64,000 bases of DNA from Gyromitra esculenta (GCA_038503075.1 JBCAML010000013.1:930001-994000), one strand, 5' to 3'; counted from the first letter of the stretch, positions 9,177-23,870 are shown. Notes: a model not told the origin generated them from the letters alone. Program-made: numbers and translations.

Positions 9177-11900
9177 ACTACATGTACACGCAGTAATGGT
9201 TTTTACTGCCGCTCCTAGGAGCACATAGCCGAGGAATACACATCACTGTTCTAACAAACCCAATAAAAAGGTAGTCTGATACCTCTGAAATTTATAACAT
9301 CGATTAAGACGTCGCCCTGATTGTCTATCCACCGTAAAAAGATAGAGAGTTCGCCCTTCCTACTAATGAGATATTTTTCTAGCTCACGATGCTACCTATA
9401 TCTTTACAATGTCTTGGTAAAACTGTGCTGAGGATGTAGCCGACGAATAACTAGCTTATCGTCCGGCTAAGCCAGCTCAAGAGCAATACGCTTGCTTGCC
9501 GGAGGGTGTATATCGCTAGCTGAGACTATATTTATGACAGTACTGTTGATATAACAGGGTATCCGAGTCATCGAAGGGGTGAAAAATCATAAATAGATAT
9601 CGTCAGTGTTAAGAGATAGCATTCACATGAAATTCTGCTTACTCTAACCCGCGGGGAATGCGGTTGTGCACTATATCAATTGCTGCTACTAATGAGCTCA
9701 TATATTTGTTCAAACGATGAACAAAACTGACGAAAATAATGTTTGATATTGGCGATTTAACGCTAAGCTATAAATAGTAGCTAAGAACAGCTGCAGGCTG
9801 CGGGGTATAATAGCAAAGGGAAATGTGTCCGTGGATCCATCCAGACTTTAGAGAGAATGGCCCGCGATTTTATTCTTCAATTTACTCGATTAAGCGATAC
9901 GATCCCTGATGTCAAATTATATCACTCCTTGCGACAATCCCGCACTCGATCTGCACTGAGTGATGATGAGAAACAAGTATGGTTTCATACAGGCAATTGT
10001 ATGATGTTTTAGTTTATATAGTACGGGCTAACACCGTCTATTACTTCTGTTGACATAGTTCGAGATCAACGATTTAGCATTCTTCTCTGAATACTTTGCT
10101 GCTGTAGATTTTATTCCAATTATATGTCTTCTACTCTTGTTCTGACTTACTTGAAGTCACATATTAGCAACGCGCCACAACGAGCGACTAGGAATGAAGA
10201 CAGAAGCAGTACCGGTGTTGTTTATTCTGAATAAAGAATAGAATGGATGGTTTAAAATTCTTATTGACTTTAGTGACGGTAGAAAATGTGATAGCAACGA
10301 GATTGCTCGAAAAATGCTGAGTGAGAGGAATACTTAGGTTGAGTATAATAAAGCAGCAGATCTTCAGATAACATATATTAACTATCCCGTCTTGCTCCAG
10401 CAGGATATTATTTGCGCCGAACTACGACAACGAAGGAGAATGCCGTGGTTTTCAACTCGTAGAAGTAAAAAAAAAAATTCTAAATACTGTGACTAAGGGA
10501 GGTATGTTGAGTGACTCTTTAATTTGTTCCCTTGGTAGATCTATCGATAAGTATCAGTCGAACTATTATCTAAGTTACTGTTTGAATAATTTGTGCAAAA
10601 CGGCTGGCCTGTTTTCTGTAGAATGCGCTCAGCCCTTTTATCGTTCGGAAAAAAACAAAAAAGCAGGTAGATTTGAATAGAGGGGTGCTGTTAAAGGTGA
10701 TGGATGATTCGAGATGGAGAAAGATTGCTGCAATTATTTGAAAGTTTATTTGTTATGTGATTAGGAGTTCAATCAATATGGGGACTGCTTCGATGGCTAG
10801 GGAAGAATGTTAGTGGATGTATCAGAGAGGGTGAGATGAGAAGGGAGGAGAGAGAATGTGAAACTTAGATAGACTGATTCCATACGAGGATTTTGGTGGT
10901 TCATTAGAAATGGGACTAGGAGACGAGATCACTCATATGATCACCAAGTCATAGATACGTGTATTTGCTTGAACGTGTCAGTAACCTAACTCCTATGAGT
11001 GCAGCTGAGGAGATCATCTGCGGTGAAAATGAATGAGATGCTATTGCCAATCCGTGTAGATCAGGGAATGAATGGGGCCATCTCCGTACGGTGAATCAGA
11101 GAGCAGACCAGAATATCCGCAAAGATGTTTCGCGGGTAAGTAGACGCCAGGCAATATTAGACTTCCACTGAGCGTGTGATGTTGGAAGTAACCGATGTCT
11201 TAAATTCATCTCAACATTAAGTAGGTATCTGAGACCATGTTCCAAGAGAAGTGACTGTGTCCGGGAGATGCAATGAAGTTGAGACGTCTCGGTCCAAGTA
11301 GAAATAAATGTATGTTTGATAGTTGTGGTTGCTGAGGCTGTCCGTTGGTCAAAGTCCAGACCTCCCACCGAAAACGTGGGGTGGAGTGTCAATTCGACTT
11401 CTCGGCCCAAGCGGGAATTCCCGCTAGCCTTGGCAGCCTCTCGCCAGGCCCAGAACCAACGTCCCCGCTGACTGGCTGGCCTGTGAGTGCTCTCGAGTAC
11501 TCCTCTCGCCCTACCATGAGGCTGCAGCTCGCCAGGAAGCGCAATGGCACCTCGGGAAAGAGCTCGCGCTGTCTGCCCATCCGTCGATAATTCATCCGTG
11601 AGCAGGAACGCTGTAGCTTGTGTGGTATTTTAATTATACGTAGTGATTTGGGGGTTAGGGTTGCTCTGGGAATTGTTGTTTTTTCATTGGGGGTGTCGCA
11701 ATACCGAACCGGTGCCGTATGTATCACAGACAGAAAGTGCGCCATCCAGAACAATCAATGGAAGAGGCAATTTGGGGGGAGGCAAATGAGACGGATCTGT
11801 GATTTGACTTGATTTGATTCGATTCTGACGGAGATCTCCCCAGTTTCCCCCAATATCCGAGCCCCCCACAGACAAGACAACCAACGTCCAGACCTCGGCG
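9177..11900. other. Gene-free AT-rich stretch with one GC-rich patch
   Basis: No gene is supported here. The sequence is AT-rich up to about 11,340; a GC-rich patch follows at about 11,380-11,600 that has open frames on both strands but no start codon, motif or splice pattern I recognise. It lies just upstream of the long leader of the RasGAP gene. Confidence 0.45.
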
Positions 11901-12061
11901 GCTGTCTATCTATCACCACTACCACGCGAGGGTTTTAATCGATAGTTCCAACTGTTTTTATTATTTTTTATATTATTTCCTTTTTCATAGATATATTTTT
12001 TGTTGCCACGGCAGATAGACGCATCGTCCATCGAGCGCTGCTACAGGCCCAGAGCGTGTCT

Positions 12062-12262
12062 TGACTTGGCTTGACTTGACTTGACTTGACCTGTCTTGCC
12101 TCGTCTGTCTGTCTACTGCATACTCTATTCTCCATACAGACAGCATCCATACACATACACATAGCATTGTCAAGCCGCCCCGCCAGACATCGCGATTCGA
12201 GAGAGCTGCCAGATCCGTTAGATAGCCATCCCATCCCATCCCATCCCATCCCATCCATCCAT
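12062..12262. repeat. Two short tandem repeats (TTGAC)n and (CCATC)n in RasGAP upstream region
   Basis: A run of TTGAC/TGACT units covers about 12,062-12,092 and a run of CATCC-type units covers about 12,225-12,262. Both lie 250-450 bp upstream of the RasGAP ATG, probably in the promoter or 5' UTR. Antisense ORFs over this segment are products of the repeats. Confidence 0.75.
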
Positions 12263-12516
12263 CCCCCCGCCTAGGCATCATCACATCCTGCATCTCCCAT
12301 CTATCTCTCCTTCCACTCTGTCGAGAGCTATCGATTCCATCGTACATCTCCAGATATAATAAACACCACGTTTCGCATAACCCTGCGCACAAATTGACCA
12401 TTCCCACCACTCACCACCCCACCAGAACTCACATCGCATCCAGAGTCTACGAAAAGGGAAGAAGAGGAAATATACAGCTCAACTATCAAGAATAATCCCC
12501 ACATACACAGCGTCCC

Positions 12517-15500
12517 ATGGATGGGGACAGGAAGCTGGTGCAGACTCTCCTGGAGCGGCTGTCGTCGAGGGTATGCTGTTCATCTACCAACCCCCCTCCA
12601 TTGCGCTCATCTCCGAGGCACATTTGTTTTTCTTAACTTCTTTCCTTACCATGTGATATCCCTTAAAGAATTGGACTGATTCTCAATGCGTACCTTGCGC
12701 GATGGATGATTACATAGCTTCCAAATCGGACTGGCGATGATTTGAACGACGTTCGACGTGACGAGGTGGTCGCGCTCACGAGGCAGACGTTGATAGAGCT
12801 TGCGCGCAGCCAGATTGACATTCTCATCGACTGCATCGCGAAGCAGTTGGATGCTGTATCACGAGTATGAATAATTTCAACCTTACCCTCCCCCAAACCT
12901 GTTCCGTCTCGTATCTCTAGAATTACATCTCATCACATCACCGCATGGATATACTGACATGTGTATAGGACTACCTTACAATCGTTCCCCGCCAACGCCC
13001 CAAACTCGTTCTATTGACTCAAACTTATCTCGTCGAGATACTCGCCGACTGTGTCTCGGCTCATTGGGACAGCATCGATGCACCGTCCTCCCCTACCCCA
13101 CTAACAAACCTCCGAAATCCTGGGCTCTCGTCTCGAAAATCCCGGCGGCGAGAAAGGGAACCGCCTCCACTTGACGATACACAAGCAAACTATATTCTCG
13201 AACTCCTCTTACGTCTCACTGCGTCTCCGCTAAATGACGGCATCGATGGATACTCGACCATCGGAGAGCGGGACAAAAACGAGAAAGAGACCAAGGACGG
13301 TAAAGGGCGGGATGGCCGAGACACCCGTGCCAACAACGCCGCAGCTCAGCATCGTGCCGCTGTCGATCGTGACCTCGAGACCCTCGATGGCCTTCCCCGC
13401 AAACCCACAGACCTCGAGCGCGCCTCTTTCAAAACTATTGAGTACCTATCAGCCACCAACTGGGGTCTCGTTTACCATACATTCGGCACTAAACTCAAGT
13501 ACTTACGGACCACTGCGGCCGATGATGGTGATGCTTCTAGTCTAACCTTCATTGCACATCTCTGGCTCAACCAGAAGAAGCTCTCGCTCCTCCTACAGGA
13601 GATCGGTGGGTCCTTCTTACCGTTACGTAAAGCCCCGCAAAATACGATCGCGGCATTGTTGCCCGAGACAATTCATAGGTGGATCGATGCACATCCGAAA
13701 GACTTTGTGGATCTCCATGTGGATAATAGAAGGATGGAGGGGGGTGCGGAGATCTTGTTTGATTTAGCGAGTGGGCTGGTGGATGGGACAAAGAGGAGAA
13801 GTGTTATTTGGCCATTGCAAACGGCATTGATTCTGTTGCTGCCGGATGTTTTTTGGGTACTAGAAATGCGAGGGGAACAGCGGGGTGGGAGTTTTGCCAA
13901 GAAGGTTGCGTTTTTGAATAATTTACGTCAAAGTCTGCGCTTGCAAAAGAGCTCAGACATGGCCGCCTCTTGTCTCATAACCATCTGCCGCGCTGGCTCG
14001 CTTTTTCCCGCTGAATCTGAGTCCGCGTTACTCTCGTTTGCACTCGATGTTCAGAACGAGGTCACGGATGAGATATTCAAGAGGCAGCAATGGATCAGTG
14101 GGATGGTCGCCGGAAATAGTGCAAATGGGAGTAATGGTATGTTCGGGGATGGTGAAGGGGTTGAACGGGATGTGATGATCAAGGCCTTTGTATCGAGCGC
14201 AAGGTTGAGCGTAGAGGGCGTTGTGGAAGGCTTGCTGCCAAGATGTCTGGAGAGGAATGCACCAGTTGTGTTTAAAATCACGGCTTTTGCGGGAGTGGCA
14301 GTCTTGGCTACGCAGGTATGTAATACTTTTTTTTTTCCCTGGGAGAAGGGAGGGTTGAGTGACGTCTCATGATGGTACTAACGAAGTGGCGGCGAGTGCT
14401 AATCTGTGTTTGGTATTCAGAGCAACGCCGAAGCCTTCGAGCTCCTTTACCATGCCATTGCCCCTGATGTCCGCGAATACTTCATTAATATCGCGGCCAT
14501 GCGCAAAGCCAACGGCGCAAACGGCTCCCCCGGCGGCACTGTAACAACACGCCACAAGAACGCCTCTTCCGATTCTATTGGCTCTGCGGAGCTACTCCAT
14601 CAGCTGTTGGAACTCCTCAAGATTCGCCCGCTTCTCATGTACGAGAACCTGCTTGGCTCATCTCCATCGTCGGCTAGCGATACTTGCGGTGGGGATTGTG
14701 ACGAATGGGATAAACTGGGTGATCGCATTATCAACGCGATTCTGCGACTAATCTATGACGAAGATGAGATTGTAAGAAAAAGTACGGTAGTTTTTGCGCG
14801 TCGCCTACTCAGTACGGAGGCATTCCAGATGACGATTCAAGAAAGCGGGGATTTTAATTTGCTTGGGTTTTTCTGGAAGGCGACGAGTGCGATTGTAGCT
14901 ACGCTGAGCAAGAAGCTGCTGGATTTTGATTTTCGCGATCCGGGGCTTAAGAGTATGTTGGAATTAGTCCACGGGTATCTTGAAACAAGGGTGAGTATCA
15001 TAAGCAGCAGGAAAGACTTTACAGAAGAGGTTACGGATATTCCAGAGAGAACGATTGCGAACGTGAGCTTGGAGGTGTCCTTTTTGGTGCTACTTTGTAG
15101 TTCCGATCTGGACATCTGCAGCATTACAACTCACGCGATTGCGTTGCTGTGCGAAGAGGGGCGGTTGACCGAGAATCCAGATGATCTGGCGAGAAGTAAT
15201 TTGACAGTGATGAGGAACTTTCCCGTGTACTCAGAGCTATCTCTACAGACATTCAGGATCACAGGACCGGTTGCTTTCCAGAAACGGTTGAGGAGACTAC
15301 TGACAAGAATGTCAATGCCCGGCCCTGGGATCCTGACAGCATGGGAAGCGGTATTCACTAGATGGAGGACACTCTGTAAACACATTCTATCACCCGGGGT
15401 TGCCATTGCCGGCGGAATCGATGATCGACTGCATATGGAGTGGCGGAACTACTCGGGTTTCCTAGCATCTATAGCCGGTTGCTGTATAGCCGACCTACCG

Positions 15501-18500
15501 CATCATGGCCGAGCAGACGACACGACCCTCGCCGGGCTGCGATGGATTGACCGACTTGCAAGCGACGGGGATGACATGTCCCTACTAGAACGATTCATGA
15601 AACAGTGTCTCCAACTCCTCGTTTGTAAGCTCGTCTCTGTCCGCGAGAATATCCGCGAAGTTCTCGGGACGGAGCTTAATCCACGGCTCTACCTGCAACT
15701 GTTCAGAAGTCTAGAGACAGAGTTCAATATCATTTTCGACCCAGGAGTGAAGGACACGCAGAGCGAGAATCGGACATTATTTGCGGAGCAGGCTTGTAGT
15801 TTGTTGAAGACAATTGTGGAGCGAATGGAAGACGCACAGGACATGTTCTTGACTGTGGATTTGGGAGCGCTGACGTTGAGTTTGGCGAGATATCTACATA
15901 CACTGAAAGAAGACAACACTGCACTGAGGGTGAAGATCAGGATGTGTCAGCTGGTCGAGCTGGTTGCAAGGAAGAAAGAGATCGTAAATCTAAGGCAGGA
16001 CATCCGCGTCAGGAATAATTTGCTGCAGATCTTGAGCGAATGGATGAGTCAACCACAGAAGGTATGTTGTTTGGAGTGCTCGGTTTGGAATATTGGGTGA
16101 GGTGGGCTGATAATAGTACATTTTTAGGGGGAGACATTCCAGGGTACCGGGATTCGCAAGGATGAATTTTTTCGCCTGCAGCGAGATTTAGACCGCGCAT
16201 GTCTAAAGGCGTTGGTGAACCTATTGCATCGTCTGCCGCTACAGCCGCCAGAGACAGCGAATGATACCGATGTGGTAGATGCAAGAAGCCAGATGTTTTG
16301 CGCATATTTTACAAATTTCCTGAGTCTGCTGGATAGTAGTCATCTAGAGAAAGATCGCAGGATTGATATGCAGACTGTGTCGCTGGCGAAAGACGATGCA
16401 AGTAGTTTCCAAGATCTGGCGATACAAGCATTGAGTAATCTTTTGAGTGCGAATGTGGATGTCGGGTTAAAGTTCTCACTTGAGATTGGGTATCATGATG
16501 ATCTGGAAATGAGGACAGCGTTCATGCATGTTCTCACCAATATCTTAACCCAGGGGACGGAATTCGGGGCGCTGGGAGATTCAGCGATCGGAGAGAAGTA
16601 TGAGCGACTCATTGATCTACTTGTTAATGACCTTCAGTTTGCGTTAGCTCTCTGCGTTTCGTGTCCGAGTTCTGAAGTCGACGAGATGAGCATTGCGCTA
16701 CTAAATATATTCGACTCACGCGGGCTTGGGTTGACACTGCTGAAGGAGCTGATTGAGCAGGAGGTTGCAAGCACCGAGAGTGAGTCGGAACTATTACGAC
16801 GGAACTGTGTTGCGACGAAGATGTTGAGTGTATTTGCGAAGTGGAAGGGAAGCGATTATCTCCGAAAGGTCCTACAGAAGGTGCTTGAGCGGGTAATTGT
16901 CAGTTCTGATAAGCTAGATCTGGAATTGGACCCAGGAAGGACGAGCAGTACAGAGGAGTTGCAAAGAAACGAACTTCAACTTAGGTATATCACGAAGGTA
17001 TTTATCGACGAGATCTGTAAGAGCGCGAACGTTGTTCCAAATAGCTTCAGGTGGATATGTCATACGATCACCTCATGCGTTACGAGCCGATTCCCGGAGG
17101 CGAAATTCACTGCTGTGGGGGCGTTCATATTCCTGCGGTTTTTCTGTCCCGCGATCGTGGCACCGGATTCCGAGGGCCTGGTTAACAACATCCCGAACAA
17201 AGAGATGCGCAGGGGACTACTCCTCATCGCGAAGATTGTGCAGAATCTAGCGAATAATGTACTCTTTGGAGCGAAAGAGCCATATATGATCCCGTTAAAC
17301 GACTTCTTGACGGCGAATATATGTCAGGTGACTGCGTTTCTTAGGGAGATCAGTAATCCACCGAAGGTGCCGGAGGCGGTGGTTGCACAGGAGAGTTTCG
17401 ATTTTGGAAGTAGTGTGGCGTTGCATCGATTCTTGTATGATCACTGGGAGATTGTCAGGCAGAAGCTCATCTTCCAGGAGAAACATAAGGCGAGGCTGAA
17501 GGGAGAGAAGAGTTTCGAGGGACCAAGCGGGTTGCAGCTGAGTATTACAAAGTTCTCGAGTTTAATATCGACGCTTGGGGCACCACCGCTAGATATTTCT
17601 TTAGGGAGACCAACAATTCAAGGGAATATTCAACCAGCGTATTCGAGATATCAGCATTTTATGCTCAGGAATTCAGGAAGGAGCGTGGAGAGTATACTGT
17701 CAGCAAGGATCGTGTATGATGGTGGAGAGACCAAGGACAATGTTCCCGTTATCTGCTTCGTGCTTCGCAACATTCATGTCGCTTCTATCGACCCTGATTT
17801 GCTCATCTACTGTTTCCTGAAGATTGCATCTCGCATGTGGCATAAGCCGTTCGCGGTGCTCATAGATGCCACTTGCTATTCCCTCAGTAACGAACTACCC
17901 GACGGGCTCTACAAGAAGATCGATTCTTTGATGCCGCCGGACATGATCAAGAACTACAGTCGCGCCTACATCTACAACATGAATAGTGCCTACCGGAAGT
18001 TCTTCCGACGGCAACTAAGGTACGCAGTTAGGGATGATGCTAACGCCTGGCACCCAAACAATATCGATTTCATTATGCTAGGTTCTCTTGCGGAACTACA
18101 GCAACATTTCAATCTCGGAAGTTTGCACCTGCCAAAGGAGACGATGAGTTTCTTGAGCGACTCTCGCTATGTATTTCACCACATTACACGTCTATCCAAG
18201 ACAAAAGGCAAGATTGAAGTTGTCTTTAAGGTCGGCAGCCAGTACATCCAGATTACACCAACAAAAAAACAGGAAATTGTGGCAGGATTAAGGATGTACG
18301 CGATTGTAAACGATATTTTCCGGTTGACGGATGTGGAGGAGGCGAACGCTAGTTTCCATACGGATGAGGAGAACGCATTTGGAATCAAGACGGATAATGG
18401 GAAGGTTACGATGTTCTTCAGTAGCCCAAAGAGAAACGATATTCTCCAAACACTCAAAAGTTCCAAGGCGAAGTACTCGAAGGACAATAAGCCGAGCAAG

Positions 18501-20942
18501 CTGAATGAGAGGACTATCCGTCCTGAGGATGTCCCGGGAACGCTGTTGAACATAAGCTTGATGAATATAGCGAGTTTTGACCAGCAGTTGAGGTTGGCGG
18601 CGTATAATCTACTGTGCGCATTATGTCAGGCGTTCAGGTTCAATTTGGACAGACAGTTTGTCAGCGCTAAAGGTATGTTAACGACTGTACTAATTAATTG
18701 CTTGATGGCTGATTGTAGCAGGCTTGAGTATCCCTATCGATCCTGTCACTCTCATCGTTGGTGTTAGCGAAAAGCTGGCCGCGACTGAGCCACAACTTAC
18801 ATACGACTTTCTGTCGGAGTTCTTTGTCGGATGGGACAAGTCACATCCACAGCAGCGACCTCTCAACATTCTCTACATGGTCCCGTGGCTCTCTAATTTG
18901 TACTCTCAAGTTTTGACGAGTGGCGACGACAGCGAGCGTGGGAAGGAGCGACTAGCCAGCATTGCACGGAAAATGATCGACATCACAGTCCGAGAGCCGC
19001 GACTCTACACATCTTTCCAGCAAAATGCTTGGTCTATCATCAGCAAAGATGAAGGATTATTAGATGTGTTCCTCGATGAACTGCTAAAATCTGCCATGAA
19101 TTTCGGATTTGGCTCAGATGGCGCCGAAACTATTGGAAGCATTGCATCTTCATTCGGTACGCTAACAATAAGAGGGAAGATCATAATGAGGATTAGAAAA
19201 GCGCTCAACAGGTCCTCGTTGCGACCTACACGGCACTTGGTAGATAACATCGTATGGAACGAGATAATTGTACTGCTACGAATATGTCTCGCGATATCCT
19301 TCGACAGTCGAGTCCAAGCGCAGATGTACCTTCCAGAATTGTTTCACATCATCACTATGGTTGTCAATTGCGGGTCGATTCTAGTTAGATCTTCGGTCCA
19401 CAGTTTGCTTGTCAATACGGTGCATTCGATATGCGTTTCATTTCCACTCGAGGAGGCAAAATTGAACCAGCTGAAGGTGATCCTGACGAGTTTGTCCGAG
19501 CCAAAGTTATGCTTGTTGTTTAGCCTTAACCGGCCAACGTCGAGAGATCAAGCGGCAATCCAGGACCAGCGGGCGGCAGAAACTACGACTGCTACGAGTA
19601 TGGAGCAGATTACGAATCTGTTGCTAGAGATTGTGTCTATTGCGGCTCCATCTATTGGTGAGTCTACACCTGGGTAGTTTCCATCTCCATACTAACATCA
19701 GGGACAGATATGGCCAATATCTGGCGAGCACGATGGATGAGTCTTGTTGCGAGCACCGCGTTCCAAAGCAATCCGGCTATCCAATCACGAGCATTCTCAG
19801 TGATGGGCTGTTTGGCGAGGGAAGATGTAGATGACGATCTCCTGTACCAAGTTCTCGTCGCCCTCCGCAACGCCCTATCTCGGTTCCTAGAGAGTGGCGA
19901 TTACGAGATGTTAACCAGCATTGTCACAAGTTTAACCAAGATGATGGAGAATCTCTCACCATCATCTCGATACCTTCTGCAGCTTTTCTGGCTTGCAATA
20001 TCGTTAGTCCGTGTTGGTTCGGGTCTAGTGTTTAATTGTTCCGCCGCTTTGCTTGAATCAACATTACGGACTATCGCAGCATCAGGGGAATTCAAAAACA
20101 ACCGCATGGTCTCGGTATTACTTCAGGGCAAAATCCCAGTAGACGAGGCTACTTCGGCCATTGATGAGCTCTACGGCCTCCACTTTAACCATGAGTCATT
20201 CCATTTCGCCGTTGCCGCCACGCTCTCAAAAGGACTACAAGACCCATCAACAAAGCCGTCTGCCCTGCGTACATTAGCAACATTCTTGGAAATCGTTGCT
20301 GCGAATACACCCGAGAATGCTAGATGGGGTATAGATATACCTGTTCCACCTTACCTAGGAATGGTCTTCACTCGTGCAACAAGTATTACGGAAATGAAAG
20401 AGATCCTATGGATTGTCGGGGTCGCGCTCGATGGAGACGAAACGATCGAGACCGAATGCTACAACAAGATGGGCCCATTGATTGATGCTATGACTGAGCA
20501 GGCGCTTCTCCTAACTGGCGTTTTGGGAGTGATCGACTTTAGGTCTTGCGAGGAGAGCATCCAGAGACAGACTTTGTGCAGCTTTACAATGCTAGCGAGA
20601 CGGAGACCTGAGGTTCTTCTACTATTATACGACCATCTATTAGATCATCTTGACGACGTACTCACTTTGTCTCATAATCCAATGCTCCTCAGAGAAGCAA
20701 ACACACTTATGTGTGTAACGAGTGCCGACCCGAGATTTGCGAAGAGGAGGGACTCAAAAGAGTTACTTGCAGGTCTATTAGATAGATGGGGACTTGGTGG
20801 GATGTGGTTCTCTACGAGTTTCAAAACGACGAAAGACTTGGAGAAGCGATGTGCGGGGCTTACTGATAAACTGATTGAGGTGTGTTTAACTTGATAATCC
20901 CACTTGAGTCATGGCTAACTGTCATAGTTGATTATTGTGTGA
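12517..20942 (+). CDS. Ras GTPase-activating protein, IRA/neurofibromin type
   Basis: It stimulates GTP hydrolysis by Ras and so switches off Ras signalling. Eight exons by splice signals and frame: 12517-12570, 12718-12864, 12969-14315, 14421-16061, 16128-18672, 18719-19657, 19708-20879, 20928-20942, giving 2619 aa, close to neurofibromin and yeast Ira1/2. The RasGAP domain lies at about residues 1270-1480: LLRRNCVATKML carries the probable arginine finger (Arg1287), and FLRFFCPAIVAP (1398-1409) is the signature motif. A Sec14-like lipid-binding segment follows at about 1600-1695 (VICFVLRNIHVASIDPDLL, FAVLIDATCYS), then a PH-like region. The rest is helical. The start (MDGDRKLVQTLLERL) is the first ATG giving a continuous spliced frame. 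Most introns have GTATG donors; several show CTAAC-like branch sites. The last exon adds only LIIV. The family is certain; ira1 versus ira2 is not resolvable. Confidence 0.95.
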
Positions 20943-23102
20943 TCGCATATTTGATGGTTTCACGACTGTAATGAACAAAAAGAGGGGCCTGTTACGTTTT
21001 TTATAAATCCGAGCAATGACTGGCAGTCTTGCGTTGGCGACGGGAAACACAGGGCTTAAGAAATTGATACTTATACCTAGGCTACTAGAGTTATCTCATT
21101 ACGTTGCTCTAGCCTACCTTTTTCTCTTTGTATTTGTATGTACTTCCTTCTCTGGTCATCGCCGATATCATAATCGTGTCTTTTTTTCTTTATTGCTTCT
21201 TTTCATAGCATGGAGGCGTTTTTTGAATATTTTGACGGAAACCGAACGGTATTTGGAGAGTGGGAGGTGGGAACGAGTAATTAATGAATTTAATTATGTC
21301 AATGGATGTATGATTAAATAAGCTTGTGGTTAAATGAGCTCTTACTGCGAGCACCAGGAATTGAAAAACTGTCATACATTTCCACGAGTGATATATTGTG
21401 ACAATCACACTCTCCACTAAGTAGCACACATACAACTACACCTAGGATATCACAATACTGTTGTCTCCCAGAATTCAAACTCAGGACAGCGATCTACAAA
21501 AGATTGACCTCACTACTCTCCGATCCGTCCGAGACCAATTTCCTTCAGAAGTCTCTTATACATACTCGATCGAGTAACCTTGAGGGGCCTCTTGTCTAGT
21601 CGAGTAATATAGAATCCCATTCAGACATTCCAGTATCGTATTATTATTTGTAAACTAATCGAAGATACGGAGATGAATACATGTCTTCTATACTTAGGGC
21701 GTGACCATTTTATCTGCGTCTACGGCGCTGCATCAACCTACCCCCCCAAAAAATTCCCGAATCCGGTCAAACCCTCATCAGTAAATACAAAGGTAGCCCT
21801 ATGGCTAGCAGTCACACAACGTTCCAACTTCCGCAAAGGTACATTTATCTAGAAACATTATCTTGCTCGCTACTCCTCCTCCCGTCTTCCATAACCATCA
21901 CCACCGTCACAGCCATCACCACAATTGATGATATTCTTTAGATCTACTCATCTCTTAGCCCCCCTCAAAAAAATCCTACGCTGACTAAACTAGCAAATAG
22001 TTATTTAGCTTTTACTGATCTAATCTTCCAAAGAATCGGCATCTCCCTTCCCACTATTCTGTTCTGTTGCCTTTCTTTGTCCCCTCCGAGAGAATACTTG
22101 CATTGATGTACTCTAAGCCAAAGCTGAAACTACATTCAATAAAACCCCTTAGGGCGATGCGATAACTAGCCCCATAAACCTTTTTATATTCCTGCTTCAA
22201 TTACTAATCTAACCTAGGATATTTTATCCATCTCCTATTTACATCCATTTCACGCCCCAGAGACGATAACCAGCAACATATAGGAGCCATCACATGCGGT
22301 GCAGTCCATCTCTTTTAGGGAAAAAAACCCCCAATCCCGCCCATAATAATATCATTGAGACGAGGCGAGGCGAAAATGAAATTAGCGAGGCCTCGTAGAC
22401 CTCAAGGCCTACCTAGTCCCGTCCAAGGGCTCAATAGCAATTTAATAGTGCTAAGAGATATCCAAAATACTTTCATCAGCAAAGAACAGCCAACGAAACT
22501 AATTCCTTGGTACTTGAGTGCACAAGACAGAAGAAAGAGCGATACAACAGTTTTAGAGATATTCCTAAAAGAGACTAAACAGAGACAAACCCTAGGCTAA
22601 TATCCATATATAGGAAACCTCAAATAGTAGTCATCCTTAACAAAGTCACTTCCCATCACCTCAAAAAATACTTATGCGCTTGTTACATTAATGAGATATA
22701 GAAAAAATAGTTATTTCGGGGCATTCTAAAGCTTGTCTCGAGACGCCCCACGTCACAAACTCCTAACTACAATATTGTTTTAGAAGTCTCGTCTGGTCAA
22801 CATCACTTCAAATATATTAATTAATTAAGCAACAAAATAGACAACAACCCTTACAACCACCTGTATAAGTCGCACTAACTTTATTTAGGCTTTAAAATTA
22901 TTAGTTGGTCCTAAACCAATATAATTAAGACTCCAGATACGGATACGGTATATTCACCCTTACGAATAAAAATTTAGTTCCAGCCGAGGTTATTCAAGCA
23001 TAATTTACTTCCCCTATAAAAATAACTTCCTTACCCGAATATGATCTCGAAGCATACTGTATTTCTATAAGGAGACATCGATATACGAAGGAGGCTCAAG
23101 AA
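20943..23102. other. Gene-free stretch downstream of RasGAP
   Basis: No convincing gene. It is AT-rich and contains a tRNA-like relic (separate entry). A frame at 22,376-22,600 starting with ATG encodes about 74 residues without any recognised motif and is not called. Confidence 0.45.
21461..21533 (-). other. tRNA-like relic (possible SINE head), anticodon-position TTG
   Basis: On the minus strand a 73-nt stretch starts GTCTC and ends GAGAC, which can pair as an acceptor stem. TAGTGAGGTCA resembles an A box, a seven-base loop TTTTGTA sits on a 4/5-bp stem, and GAGTTTGAATTCT resembles a B box with C-to-T changes. The T arm pairs mostly by wobble and the D arm is poor, so it is not a functional tRNA gene. 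It may be a decayed tRNA or tRNA-derived SINE. Confidence 0.25.
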
Positions 23103-23369
23103 TACCGTAATAACTCTCTTAAGAGGTACGCTTCATATGCGGTTAGCGCGAACAAAATTACTGAGAAAGGCTAGCGGTTGCGCCGTTTTCTCTGCGCTGC
23201 GACCTCTTTAGTTTACATCTACCAGACCTGCCATTTTTGGGCCAAAGAGCAATGGGTCTGGATAAAGACAATCGAACGGTTAGAGAAATGGTGCAAATAC
23301 TAGCTATTTAGAGTAATTTATGGCGCTAACCGCATACGGAGCGTACCTCTTAAGTGAGTTTATACGGTA
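23103..23369. mobile_element. MITE, TACCGTA / AAGAGGTACGC family
   Basis: A 267-bp element with terminal inverted repeats of about 48 bp. The left end starts TACCGTAATAACTCTC and the complement of the right end TACCGTATAAACTCAC; both continue with TTAAGAGGTACGCT and ATGCGGTTAGCGC. TA flanks both ends. No coding capacity. Confidence 0.82.
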
Positions 23370-23870
23370 TCCAAAGGCTCTAAAATATGCGGAATTCTGA
23401 AAATTCCGACATCAAAAGAATAGAAGTCTTGTATCACATCTAGCGGACTACCTCACCAACACCAACAACTTCTTCTTCAGCATTTGGGATTAAAGCTACC
23501 AAACCCCGTCAGAAGGGAGAATCTTACTCGGTCAGAGGTTTACTAGCAATTCACAATACCCTGCTTTACCTTTCAATAATTACATAGATCACAACAGTAG
23601 AATTCCAGCCTTAATTCTATCGATTCAGAGACCATATTATCCTCACCAACTCACAAACGAACCATCGGCAACGGATCATTATATATCTTTTACACCTCTC
23701 GACGAAGGCGTGTGGTTACTTCCCACCATTAGCACCTAGTACACTACTGCGACTGAGTCTGAGATTGATACTAACGCTCGAGTAGATAACCATATTCGAT
23801 ACTCGGCTTCTTTAGGCCACATATTACTTAACCATATGCTACTTCCCTAGGCAGCAGTCGAGATTTCTTG

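Noticed and set aside
12225..12262. CATCC repeats as a possible CRISPR or satellite
   Set aside because: Only a short microsatellite without spacers; eukaryotic context.
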